A stretch of 32,303 nt of DNA from an uncultured Lachnospiraceae bacterium. GTDB taxonomy: Bacteria; Bacillota; Clostridia; Lachnospirales; Lachnospiraceae. This document shows, in pieces, positions 13,578-20,941 of the stretch. Under the pieces are notes generated by a model. It made no database searches. It was not told the origin of the DNA and saw nothing but the letters and a program-made list of their open reading frames with translations. Within the stretch, counting starts at the first letter, position 1, and each line of letters opens with the position of its first letter. The stretch covers positions 1-32,303 of the forward strand of contig CAKRWT010000026.1 of the NCBI GenBank assembly GCA_934418125.1, written 5' to 3'. The translations under genes and the position numbers were made by a program.

Positions 13578-14540
13578 ATGAAAAAGAAGTTACTTGCCAC
13601 ACTGATGGCAGTCGCTATGGTAGCATCCCTCAGTGCATGTGGAAGCTCCGAGACTGCAACAACTGATGCAACAGAAGAGGCTGTTGTAGAAGAAGCAACA
13701 GATGAAGCTGCTGTTGAAACAGAAGAAGCTGCCGACACCGAGACAGACGAAGCTGCTGAGGCAGACAGCGCAGCAATCGAAACTGTTACAGCCGGTAAAT
13801 TAACCGTTGCAACAAGCCCTGACTTTGCTCCTTATGAGTTCTATGCCATCGGCGAAGACGGAACACCTACCCTTGCAGGTTTCGATATGGCTCTTGCACA
13901 GTACATCGCCGACTATCTTGGATTAGAATTAGAAGTTATCCCTATGGACTTTGATGGCGTATTAAGTGAGTTACAGACCAAATCCGTTGACCTTGGTATG
14001 GCTGGTCTTTCCCCAGACGAAAAACGTATGGACATTATGGACTTCTCCGATATCTACTACTTAGGTGGACAGTCCCTTGTAACAACACAGAAAAATGCAG
14101 ATGTTTACAATACCTTTGAAGCAGTTAACAAACCTGAGGTTTCCGTTGGTGCACAGACAGGTTCCATCCAGGTAGACCTGGCTAACACTAATTCTCCTGA
14201 TGCTGATATCATTTCCCTTCCTAAGGTTACTGATATCATCGCTGAGTTACTGGCTGGTAAATTAGATGCCGCTTACATCGAAACCGCTGTTGCTGAAAGC
14301 TATCAGAAAAACTATCCTGAATTAGCAATCGTATTAGACGTTCCTTACGATGTTGCCGGTTCTGCAATCGGCGTATCCAAAGGAAACGAAGCTTTACTGG
14401 CAGGCGTTAACGAAGCAATCGCTGCTGCCCTTGCTGATGGTACTATGGACCGTTTCGTAGCAGAAGCAAATGAGTTAGCTTCCGGTGAAACTTATGAAGG
14501 TCTTCTTGGCGAAGACGGACAGGTTCAGGATGCAGAATAA
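13578..14540 (+). CDS. ABC transporter substrate-binding lipoprotein, amino acid type (canonical order)
   Basis: This 320-residue precursor has a lipoprotein signal (SLSAC, Cys21) and an Ala/Glu-rich acidic linker (about 22-68). The binding domain is in normal order: TAGKLTVATSPDFAPYEF (71-88), GFDMALAQYIADYLGLELEV, then DLGMAGLSPDEKRMDIMDFSD with the expected ligand-binding Arg at about 150, and later the second lobe (VSVGAQTGSIQVDLA, AELLAGKLDAAYIETAVAESY). The start at 13578 has an AAGGAGG site at 7 nt. The frame extends to 13536 but without a site. It is the first gene of a four-gene operon with permease, ATPase and an AbgB-like hydrolase. The ligand is probably an amino acid or a substituted amino acid. 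Confidence 0.94.
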   Translation: MKKKLLATLMAVAMVASLSACGSSETATTDATEEAVVEEATDEAAVETEEAADTETDEAAEADSAAIETVTAGKLTVATSPDFAPYEFYAIGEDGTPTLAGFDMALAQYIADYLGLELEVIPMDFDGVLSELQTKSVDLGMAGLSPDEKRMDIMDFSDIYYLGGQSLVTTQKNADVYNTFEAVNKPEVSVGAQTGSIQVDLANTNSPDADIISLPKVTDIIAELLAGKLDAAYIETAVAESYQKNYPELAIVLDVPYDVAGSAIGVSKGNEALLAGVNEAIAAALADGTMDRFVAEANELASGETYEGLLGEDGQVQDAE

Positions 14541-14582
14541 TCTGTTGTAATTTTCCGCTAAAAACGATATAATTAGAAATGG

Positions 14583-14610
14583 AATTCCTCCTCAATTCTG
14601 GGGAGGAATT
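14583..14610 (+). other. Intercistronic hairpin after the binding-protein gene
   Basis: AATTCCTCC (14583-14591) pairs with GGAGGAATT (14602-14610) around a 10-base loop, with a weak T-rich stretch after it. It probably stabilises the upstream message or partly terminates it before the permease gene, as the hairpin at 4143-4179 may do in the other importer operon. Confidence 0.55.
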
Positions 14611-14656
14611 TGTTTCATAAACCTATTATCACTTACACCCAAGAAAGGAATTTACT

Positions 14657-15442
14657 ATGGAGCACTTTATACAGTTATCGAATTTTGCCAAAATTACTCC
14701 ATACGCACAGCTTTTTAAGCAGGGTCTGTTAGTTACCGTACTATTATCACTCTTTACTGTGTTAATCGGTTTCTGTCTGGCACTTCTTCTTGCACTGATG
14801 CGTATGTCCAATGTCCGTCCCCTGCGTTTTCTGGGAATTGATAAAAACGGACATGCCAGAGAGAAAGGTGCTCTTGCCGCAATCAGCCGGTTTAATCCCC
14901 TTTCCTTTCTTGCTACTGCTTATGTAGAAATTCTTCGTTCCACCCCCGTTATCGTACAAATTTTTATTATCTACTATGGCGTATTCAGTATCATACAGCT
15001 TCCATCTTTCCAGATGTTTGGCTTTATTAAATTTGACCGTTTCTTCCCCGGTGTAGTTGCTCTGGGTATGAACTCCGGTGCTTACTTATGTGAAATTATC
15101 CGTGCAGGTATCCAGTCCATTGACCGTGGACAGACAGAAGCTTCCCGCTCCCTGGGACTGTCTCAGGCGAAAACACTGCGTTATATTATCTTACCGCAGG
15201 CACTGAAAAATATTCTGCCTGCCATTGCAAATGAATTCGTTGTTATTATCAAAGAGTCCGCCATTACCTATACCATCGGTGTACAGGATATCATGTCTGC
15301 CGTAAATGCAGTAAAGGGCGCAACTTTTGTTATCATAGAACCATTACTGGTAGCTACGGCAATCTACTTCTGCCTTTGCTTCCCTACATCCAAGCTTATT
15401 GCTTACTTTGAAAGGAGAATGAGCCATGGCGACAAACGATAG
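14657..15442 (+). CDS. Amino acid ABC transporter permease
   Basis: The 261-residue inner-membrane subunit belongs to the HisM/GlnP family. Landmarks are the [21 protein letters not shown] helix near the N-terminus, [19 protein letters not shown] in the middle, and the EAA loop [20 protein letters not shown], followed by [21 protein letters not shown] charged stretch of about 30 residues ([18 protein letters not shown]) between the first and second helices is longer than in the other permease of this window. The stop overlaps the ATPase start by 17 bp, so the two are translationally linked. It acts as the channel for the ligand captured by the lipoprotein at 13578. Confidence 0.94.
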   Translation: MEHFIQLSNFAKITPYAQLFKQGLLVTVLLSLFTVLIGFCLALLLALMRMSNVRPLRFLGIDKNGHAREKGALAAISRFNPLSFLATAYVEILRSTPVIVQIFIIYYGVFSIIQLPSFQMFGFIKFDRFFPGVVALGMNSGAYLCEIIRAGIQSIDRGQTEASRSLGLSQAKTLRYIILPQALKNILPAIANEFVVIIKESAITYTIGVQDIMSAVNAVKGATFVIIEPLLVATAIYFCLCFPTSKLIAYFERRMSHGDKR

Positions 15443-16202
15443 TATCATTAAAGTGACAGATTTGAAGAAACATTATCATGGGCACTCCATCAAAGCCCTG
15501 GACGGCGTTTCCGTTGACATCAACCAGGGGGACGTTATGGTTGTTATCGGACCATCCGGTTCCGGTAAGTCTACCTTTTTAAGAAGCTTAAACCTCTTAG
15601 AGGAACCCACCGGCGGTGCTATTATCTTCGACGGTGTAGATGTTACCAAGAAAAAATATAAAGATGAAAATAATAAAATGGTAAAACTGGATATCGATGC
15701 CCTCCGTCAGAAAATGGGTATGGTATTCCAGCACTTTAACCTTTTTCCTCATATGACAATTCTCGACAACATGACCATCGCGCCTATCAAGGTAAAAGGC
15801 ATGAAGAAGGAAGAAGCTGAAGAAAAAGCCTTGCAGTTACTTGACCGTGTCGGCTTAAAGGACCGTGCAGATGCGTATCCGATTCAGTTATCCGGTGGAC
15901 AGAAACAGCGTGTTGCTATCGTCCGTGCACTGGCCATGGAGCCGGAGGTCATGCTTTTTGATGAGCCTACTTCTGCCCTGGACCCGGAAATGGTCGGCGA
16001 AGTATTAGATGTTATGAAAGAACTTGCTAAAGAAGGCATGACCATGGTTGTCGTAACCCACGAAATGGGATTCGCCAGAGAGGTTGGCAACCGGGTTCTG
16101 TTTATGGATGCTGGCAAACTGGTGGAACAGGGAACTCCGGAGGATATCTTTGAGCATCCGAAGAATCCGAGATTACAGGATTTCCTGGCGAAAGTATTAT
16201 AA
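15426..16202 (+). CDS. Amino acid ABC transporter ATP-binding protein
   Basis: The protein has 258 residues. Walker A GPSGSGKS is at 42-49, Q-loop [10 protein letters not shown] at about 99-108, signature LSGGQ at 155-159, Walker B MLFDE at 176-180 and the switch histidine in VTHEM (about 211-215). A Lys-rich insertion ([17 protein letters not shown], about 73-89) is characteristic of a subset of these ATPases. The ATG sits inside the end of the permease gene and has an AAGGAG site at 9 nt. It energises the importer together with the permease. The hydrolase gene follows after 42 bp. Confidence 0.95.
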   Translation: MATNDSIIKVTDLKKHYHGHSIKALDGVSVDINQGDVMVVIGPSGSGKSTFLRSLNLLEEPTGGAIIFDGVDVTKKKYKDENNKMVKLDIDALRQKMGMVFQHFNLFPHMTILDNMTIAPIKVKGMKKEEAEEKALQLLDRVGLKDRADAYPIQLSGGQKQRVAIVRALAMEPEVMLFDEPTSALDPEMVGEVLDVMKELAKEGMTMVVVTHEMGFAREVGNRVLFMDAGKLVEQGTPEDIFEHPKNPRLQDFLAKVL

Positions 16203-16244
16203 AAAATGTATCATATCAAAATCTAAGCAGAAAGGGTAATAATT

Positions 16245-17690
16245 ATGAATAACAAAGCATTAAAAGACATTGCACTTTCACACATTGAAGCCAACAGGGA
16301 CGTTGTCTGCCAGGTGGCTGACCGGATTTGGGAATATGCAGAGCTTTCCTTACAGGAATACCAATCATCAGCTCTTTACTGTGAAGTACTGGAAAAAGAG
16401 GGCTTCCAGGTAGAAAAGGGAATCTGTAACATTGAGACTGCTTTCCTTGCCCGCTACGGCAGTGGCCGTCCCATCATTGGTATTCTCGCTGAATACGATG
16501 CCCTCTCCAGTTTATCCCAGATATCCGGTTCCTTAACCAGGAAAGAACTTACCCCCGGCGGCAATGGGCATGGCTGTGGGCACAACCTGTTAGGTGCCGG
16601 TTCTATGGCAGCTGCCCTGGGTATCAAAGCCTATCTGGAAGAAACACATGCCACCGGCACAGTAATTCTTTATGGCTGTCCCGGAGAAGAAGGCGGTGCT
16701 GCCAAAGCATTTATGGCCAGAGATGGGGTCTGGAAGGATTTGGATGCCGCCCTTACCTGGCATCCGGAGGATAATAACGAAGTTGTCACCGGTTCCAGCA
16801 ACTCCTGCATTCAGGTACAGTATAAATTTACCGGAATCGCTTCCCATGCCGCCGGTGCACCAGAAATGGGGCGCAGTGCCTTAGATGCTGTAGAGTTAAT
16901 GAATATTGGCGTACAGTTCCTGCGGGAGCACATGAGTGATAAAGCACGAATCCATTATGCCATTACCGATGCTGGTGGCTGTAGCCCTAACGTAGTGCAG
17001 CCCAAAGCCAGTGTCTTATACATGGTTCGTTCCAATCATGTCGCCGAAGCTGTGGAATTACAGAAACGTGTGGATAAAATTGCAGAGGGTGCTGCCCTGA
17101 TGACAGAGACTACTTTTGAGCGTAAATTTATTGATGGTCTGGCGGACACTGTGACCAACCATACCTTAGAAGCTTTATTATACGAGAATTTTAAGGCACT
17201 AGGCGTTCCTTCCTATACCGAAGAAGAAAATGCCTATGCAGATGCTCTGGCACAGACCTATGACAGCTCCAAGATACCCAGTATTGCTGCTGTTTACAGT
17301 ACCAGGGCAAAGGAAGAAGTGATAACCCTTCGTAAGGAAACAGGACACGCCATGAATGCTTTCCTGTCTCCGCTCTGTACAGAGGATGCTTTTGAACCCG
17401 GTTCTACCGATGTGGGTGACGTAAGCTGGCTGACTCCTACCGCCCAGATTCATGTAGCCGCCTGGCCCAATGGCTGCCCTGGACACAGTTGGCAGAATGT
17501 TTCCTGTGACCGGACAGAAATTGGTCATAAGGCTGCCTTACATGCCGGTAAAGTACTGGCAGCAACAGCAGTCGATTTATATGAGAATCCGGAAATTCTT
17601 GTCAAAGCAAGAGCCGAGTTCGAGAAACGAACCGCAGAAGGCTATACCTGCCCGATTCCGGCAGATGCTATACCGGTTATCCCGGACTAA
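16245..17690 (+). CDS. M20 family amidohydrolase, AbgB-like
   Basis: The 481-residue metallohydrolase matches the length of p-aminobenzoyl-glutamate hydrolase subunit B. Likely metal ligands are His109, Cys111 and His113 in GNGHGCGHNLLGAGS, the Glu pair 148-149 in CPGEEGGAAK, and His173 in TWHPEDNN. A dimerisation domain is suggested by FTGIASHAAGAPEMGRSALDA. A C-terminal PGHSWQNVSC segment supplies the last ligand region. The family splits amide bonds in N-acyl amino acids or aminobenzoyl-glutamate. No AbgA-like partner is adjacent. Its place as the last gene of an amino acid importer operon suggests that the imported compound is an N-substituted amino acid cleaved inside the cell. The exact substrate is unknown. 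Confidence 0.9.
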   Translation: MNNKALKDIALSHIEANRDVVCQVADRIWEYAELSLQEYQSSALYCEVLEKEGFQVEKGICNIETAFLARYGSGRPIIGILAEYDALSSLSQISGSLTRKELTPGGNGHGCGHNLLGAGSMAAALGIKAYLEETHATGTVILYGCPGEEGGAAKAFMARDGVWKDLDAALTWHPEDNNEVVTGSSNSCIQVQYKFTGIASHAAGAPEMGRSALDAVELMNIGVQFLREHMSDKARIHYAITDAGGCSPNVVQPKASVLYMVRSNHVAEAVELQKRVDKIAEGAALMTETTFERKFIDGLADTVTNHTLEALLYENFKALGVPSYTEEENAYADALAQTYDSSKIPSIAAVYSTRAKEEVITLRKETGHAMNAFLSPLCTEDAFEPGSTDVGDVSWLTPTAQIHVAAWPNGCPGHSWQNVSCDRTEIGHKAALHAGKVLAATAVDLYENPEILVKARAEFEKRTAEGYTCPIPADAIPVIPD

Positions 17691-17701
17691 AAGGAAAACC
17701 A

Positions 17702-17730
17702 GGGGAAGGAAGATTTGCTCTTCCTTCCCC
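17702..17730. terminator. Bidirectional intrinsic terminator
   Basis: A perfect 12-bp stem (GGGGAAGGAAGA at 17702-17713 with its complement at 17719-17730) has a 5-base loop. T-rich tracts lie on both sides, and the convergent genes for the hydrolase and the xanthine permease end here. Confidence 0.88.
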
Positions 17731-17743
17731 TTCCTTAGACTTT

Positions 17744-19063
17744 TTATCTTGCTTCCATGTCCTTTGGTAACACCAGATTCAGAATCACGGCTACCAGAAA
17801 GACAACAGCTACGCAGTTTTCTGCAAATACATTCTTAACAATCTGTGGAAAGATGGCAAATAAGTCCGGCACCTGGGTAAATCCGATACCGATACTCAGG
17901 GATAGGGCTGCAATCGTCATGTTTCTCTGCGTAAATCCGCATTTCCCAAGCATCTGTAGACCGCTGATGACAATCATACCAAACATCATAATCGTACAAC
18001 CACCTAAAACGGCATCCGGCAAGGTCGCCAGAACGGCTCCAAAAATCGGAAAAATACCTGCCAGAATCATGATAACGGCACCTGTAGCAATGGCAAAACG
18101 GTTTACTACCTTCGTCATTGCCACCAGCCCCACATTCTGGCTGAAAGATGTAATCGGCATACAGCCAAAGAGGGACGATAAGGCGCTGATAAAACCATCA
18201 CAGGCAATGGAGCCTGCTGTCTCTTTGGTGGTAGCATCCCGGTTTAACCCGGAAGAAGCAAGAGCCGTGGTATCGCCGATGGTTTCTGTTGCAGATACCA
18301 GGAAAATCAAAGTAACGGATACAATCGCATCCAGGTTAAATTCCATGTGGAATGGCATAAAATGTGGCAATGCAATGATAGATGTCCCTGCGATGGAAGA
18401 AAAATCCACCATCCCCATGGGAATCGCAAGCAGATACCCCACAACCAGACCAAATAATACAGATAACTGTTTATAATACGACTTCGCTACGATATTAAAA
18501 ATAATACAGCACAGCAAGGTAATCGTTCCCAGAATCCAGTTCTGCGCGGAACCGAAGTCTTCACTGCCGCTTCCCCCACCAAAGGATGAAGAACCAACGG
18601 ATAATAAGGAAAAACCGATTGCCGTAACAACACTGGCTGCCACAACCGGTGTGATTAACTTCATCCAGTACTTCGCAAACAGACCAAGGATTCCTTCAAT
18701 CATACCGCCTACCAGTACTGCTCCCATCATCGTTCCATAACCATAAGTGGCTCCTACGAAACAACCGATAGATACAAAGGTAAAACTGATTCCCATTACA
18801 ATCGGAAGTCCCGAACCAATCCGCCATACCGGAAACAACTGAATCAACGTACCGATACCGGCAATCATCATGGCACACTGAATCAGCATTGCCGTATCCT
18901 TTTCTGCCAGACCACTGGCACCTGCCACAATAATAATCGGTGCAATGTTCGCTACAAACATTGCTAAAATATGCTGTAAACCGAAGGGAATGGCTTTGCC
19001 TACCGGCACTTTCCCATCCAGCTTATAAATATTGTCAATTGACATATTCTGTTCTTTCTTCAT
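17744..19063 (-). CDS. pbuX: Xanthine permease (NCS2 family)
   Basis: The 439-residue protein has about 14 membrane segments. Signatures include the start PFGLQHILAMFVANIAPI, the helix-8 ATETIGD motif and the helix-10 substrate motif QNVGLVAMTK. NCS2 carriers import xanthine, uracil or related bases with H+. The adjacent xpt gene 50 bp upstream on the same strand points to xanthine. The ATG has a purine-rich ribosome site (GAGGGAGAG). A bidirectional terminator lies right after the gene. Uric acid transport is a less likely alternative. No purine riboswitch is seen before either gene. Confidence 0.92.
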   Translation of the reverse strand: MKKEQNMSIDNIYKLDGKVPVGKAIPFGLQHILAMFVANIAPIIIVAGASGLAEKDTAMLIQCAMMIAGIGTLIQLFPVWRIGSGLPIVMGISFTFVSIGCFVGATYGYGTMMGAVLVGGMIEGILGLFAKYWMKLITPVVAASVVTAIGFSLLSVGSSSFGGGSGSEDFGSAQNWILGTITLLCCIIFNIVAKSYYKQLSVLFGLVVGYLLAIPMGMVDFSSIAGTSIIALPHFMPFHMEFNLDAIVSVTLIFLVSATETIGDTTALASSGLNRDATTKETAGSIACDGFISALSSLFGCMPITSFSQNVGLVAMTKVVNRFAIATGAVIMILAGIFPIFGAVLATLPDAVLGGCTIMMFGMIVISGLQMLGKCGFTQRNMTIAALSLSIGIGFTQVPDLFAIFPQIVKNVFAENCVAVVFLVAVILNLVLPKDMEAR

Positions 19064-19113
19064 TCTCTTTCTCTCCCTCGTATGTAATTTCTGTCAGAAT
19101 GGCATTGCAGAGT

Positions 19114-19695
19114 CTACTGTTCCCGGAATGTAATGCTGCCATTTGCTTCATCCATAGCATCTACGATGGCAAGAGACTCTAACTGATATCCCAGATTACG
19201 TATAATCTGTCCACCGGACTGAAAGCCCTTTTCCACGGCAATGCCGATTCCCTCTACTTTGCCGCCTGCCTGCTGGACAATAGAAATCAGTCCCTGCAAG
19301 GCGCAGCCATTTGCAAGGAAATCATCAATAATGAGCACTCTGTCATCTGCACTTAAGAATTTCTTCGATACAATAACCTGATTTTTACACTTATGGGTAA
19401 AAGATTCCACTTCTGCTACATACATATCTCCGTCAATATTTACACTCTGGTGTTTCTTCGCAAATACTACCGGCACACCAAACTGTTCTGCTGCAATACA
19501 GGCAATTCCGATACCAGATGCCTCAATCGTCAGAATCTTATTGATCGATTTGTCTTTGAAACGCTTCTTCCATTCCGCTCCCATTTCCTGAAACAAACGG
19601 ATATCCATCTGGTGATTTAAGAAGCTGTCCACCTTTAAAACATTTCCTTCCTTTACAATACCATCTTTCAGAATTCGTTCTTCCAAAAAGTTCAT
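19114..19695 (-). CDS. xpt: Xanthine phosphoribosyltransferase
   Basis: The 193-residue enzyme converts xanthine and PRPP to XMP. The PRPP-binding motif [11 protein letters not shown] is at residues 120-130, [27 protein letters not shown] lies at about 55-81, and the N-terminus [12 protein letters not shown] is typical. The length equals that of known Xpt enzymes of about 194 residues. The start at 19695 has an AGGAG site at 8 nt. The frame extends to 19791 but that part is intergenic in composition. It is the first gene of the unit with pbuX, so uptake and salvage are co-expressed. A tandem repeat lies upstream at 19781-19808, and no guanine-type riboswitch is visible where other Firmicutes carry one. 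Confidence 0.94.
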   Translation of the reverse strand: MNFLEERILKDGIVKEGNVLKVDSFLNHQMDIRLFQEMGAEWKKRFKDKSINKILTIEASGIGIACIAAEQFGVPVVFAKKHQSVNIDGDMYVAEVESFTHKCKNQVIVSKKFLSADDRVLIIDDFLANGCALQGLISIVQQAGGKVEGIGIAVEKGFQSGGQIIRNLGYQLESLAIVDAMDEANGSITFREQ

Positions 19696-19780
19696 GTTTT
19701 GTTCTCCTATCTCTTCATTTTGTATTAGAGTATGACTTATTTTATAGTATCCCTTCTTTTTTCCAAAAGGTAAAGAGGTA

Positions 19781-19808
19781 ATTTTAAACAAATCATTTTA
19801 AACAAATG
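19781..19808. repeat. Tandem 14-bp repeat upstream of xpt
   Basis: ATTTTAAACAAATC (19781-19794) is followed directly by ATTTTAAACAAATG (19795-19808), 13 of 14 bases identical. It lies 86-113 bp before the xpt start, between xpt and the chromate-transporter genes. It could be a regulator-binding direct repeat or an AT-rich upstream promoter element. Confidence 0.6.
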
Positions 19809-19820
19809 AAAATCCCGAAC

Positions 19821-20378
19821 CTAAAACCGGAATATTACACCAATCGCGGCTGCTATCAGAATCCAGATTGCCGGATGGACACGATTTAACTTCTTAATCT
19901 GCAGCACCCCAAACATTATCAAGCACAGAATCATCGTCCTGACTGCGGGTTCAAGTCCCGCCTCCGTCTCCGTAAATAAGGACACCTTACAGATACCAAG
20001 AACCGCCGCTGCAATCAACGCAGTTACCGCTGGACGTATCCCATAAAAAGCACCCCTTACATATTTATTCTGACTGAAATTATCCAGAAATTTCGCTATC
20101 AGAATAATAATTACTACACTTGGTAATACCAGTCCAAGAGTAGATACCAGACCTCCGAAAATACCCAGAGTCTGAACTCCTGCATAGGTAGCCATATTCA
20201 GCCCCAAAGGTCCCGGTGTTGATTCACTAATAGCAACCATATTCGTCAAATCCTGCATGGTAAACCATGGTCTTTTCTCTGCCAAATCCATAAGGAAGGG
20301 CAGTGTTGCCGGTCCTCCGCCTACCGCAAACAATCCCACCTTGAAAAATTCCCAAAACAGAAGAAGTATTGTGTCCAT
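19821..20378 (-). CDS. Chromate transporter family protein, short form (second of pair)
   Basis: This 185-residue membrane protein is a single CHR domain, half the size of the fused ChrA proteins. The FFKVGLFAVGGGPATLPFL segment (about 11-29) and SESTPGPLGLNMATYAG (about 51-67) are the family motifs. A basic loop and further helices complete the fold. Short CHR proteins act as pairs of opposite orientation. The partner gene is immediately upstream and overlaps by one base (TAATG). The family exports chromate in some bacteria, but in anaerobes the substrate is usually unproven and may be another anion. The pair is coupled to a hybrid kinase gene. Confidence 0.9.
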   Translation of the reverse strand: MDTILLLFWEFFKVGLFAVGGGPATLPFLMDLAEKRPWFTMQDLTNMVAISESTPGPLGLNMATYAGVQTLGIFGGLVSTLGLVLPSVVIIILIAKFLDNFSQNKYVRGAFYGIRPAVTALIAAAVLGICKVSLFTETEAGLEPAVRTMILCLIMFGVLQIKKLNRVHPAIWILIAAAIGVIFRF

Positions 20379-20941
20379 TATGATTCTTCCTCCCTCTTCT
20401 GCTTACTACCTTTTCCGAGCACTATCGTAAGGATTCCCACACCACCAGCTAACAGCACCAGCAAAATAGTGGGAATCTCTGTCAGCATTGCCAGAATAAA
20501 AACTATTAGACTGAGCATCCAGCAAAAAGGACTGACCAGACTTTTCTTTGCCAGTGTTACCACCGTATTTAACATCAATGCACAGACTACTGCCCGGACT
20601 CCCATCAGAGCATGTATCAGCCATATATTATCCATATACCGCTCCAAAAATAAGGCAATCGCCGTAATAATCACAAGAGATGGGGTAATCATGCCCAGGG
20701 TAGCAAAGACACCACCCTTTATGCCGCATTTCTTATAGCCCACATAGGTTGCTGTATTTACCGCAATAATACCCGGTGTACACTGCCCGATTGCATAACA
20801 ATCAATCAGTTCTTCCTCCGTTACCCAGCCATTCTTCTGTACCAACTCATACCGCAGCATCGGCAGCATAGACAAACCGCCCCCGAAGGTCAGTCCTCCT
20901 ATCCGAAAAAATGCCCAGTACAGTTCTATCAATTCTTTCAC
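20378..20941 (-). CDS. Chromate transporter family protein, short form (first of pair)
   Basis: The product has 187 residues and one CHR domain, with FFRIGGLTFGGGLSMLPML and GQCTPGIIAVNTATYVGY as motifs. I start it at the GTG at 20941, which has GGAGGGAGGAG upstream and overlaps the stop of the kinase gene as GTGA (4 bp). The frame is open to a TTG at 20962, but that codon lies before the ribosome site. The C-terminus is basic and Glu-rich (KGSKQKREEES). The next gene overlaps by one base. Kinase and transporter pair are therefore one translationally coupled unit, which is an unusual arrangement. Confidence 0.88.
   Translation of the reverse strand: MKELIELYWAFFRIGGLTFGGGLSMLPMLRYELVQKNGWVTEEELIDCYAIGQCTPGIIAVNTATYVGYKKCGIKGGVFATLGMITPSLVIITAIALFLERYMDNIWLIHALMGVRAVVCALMLNTVVTLAKKSLVSPFCWMLSLIVFILAMLTEIPTILLVLLAGGVGILTIVLGKGSKQKREEES

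Noticed and set aside
13391..13738. Minus-strand 115-codon frame across the start of the second binding-protein gene
   Set aside because: Low-complexity Ala/Ser product opposite the Ala/Glu linker of the real gene; no ribosome site.
19696..19820. Possible purine riboswitch before xpt
   Set aside because: The conserved core and three-way-junction bases are not present; only a promoter-like region and a tandem repeat are seen.
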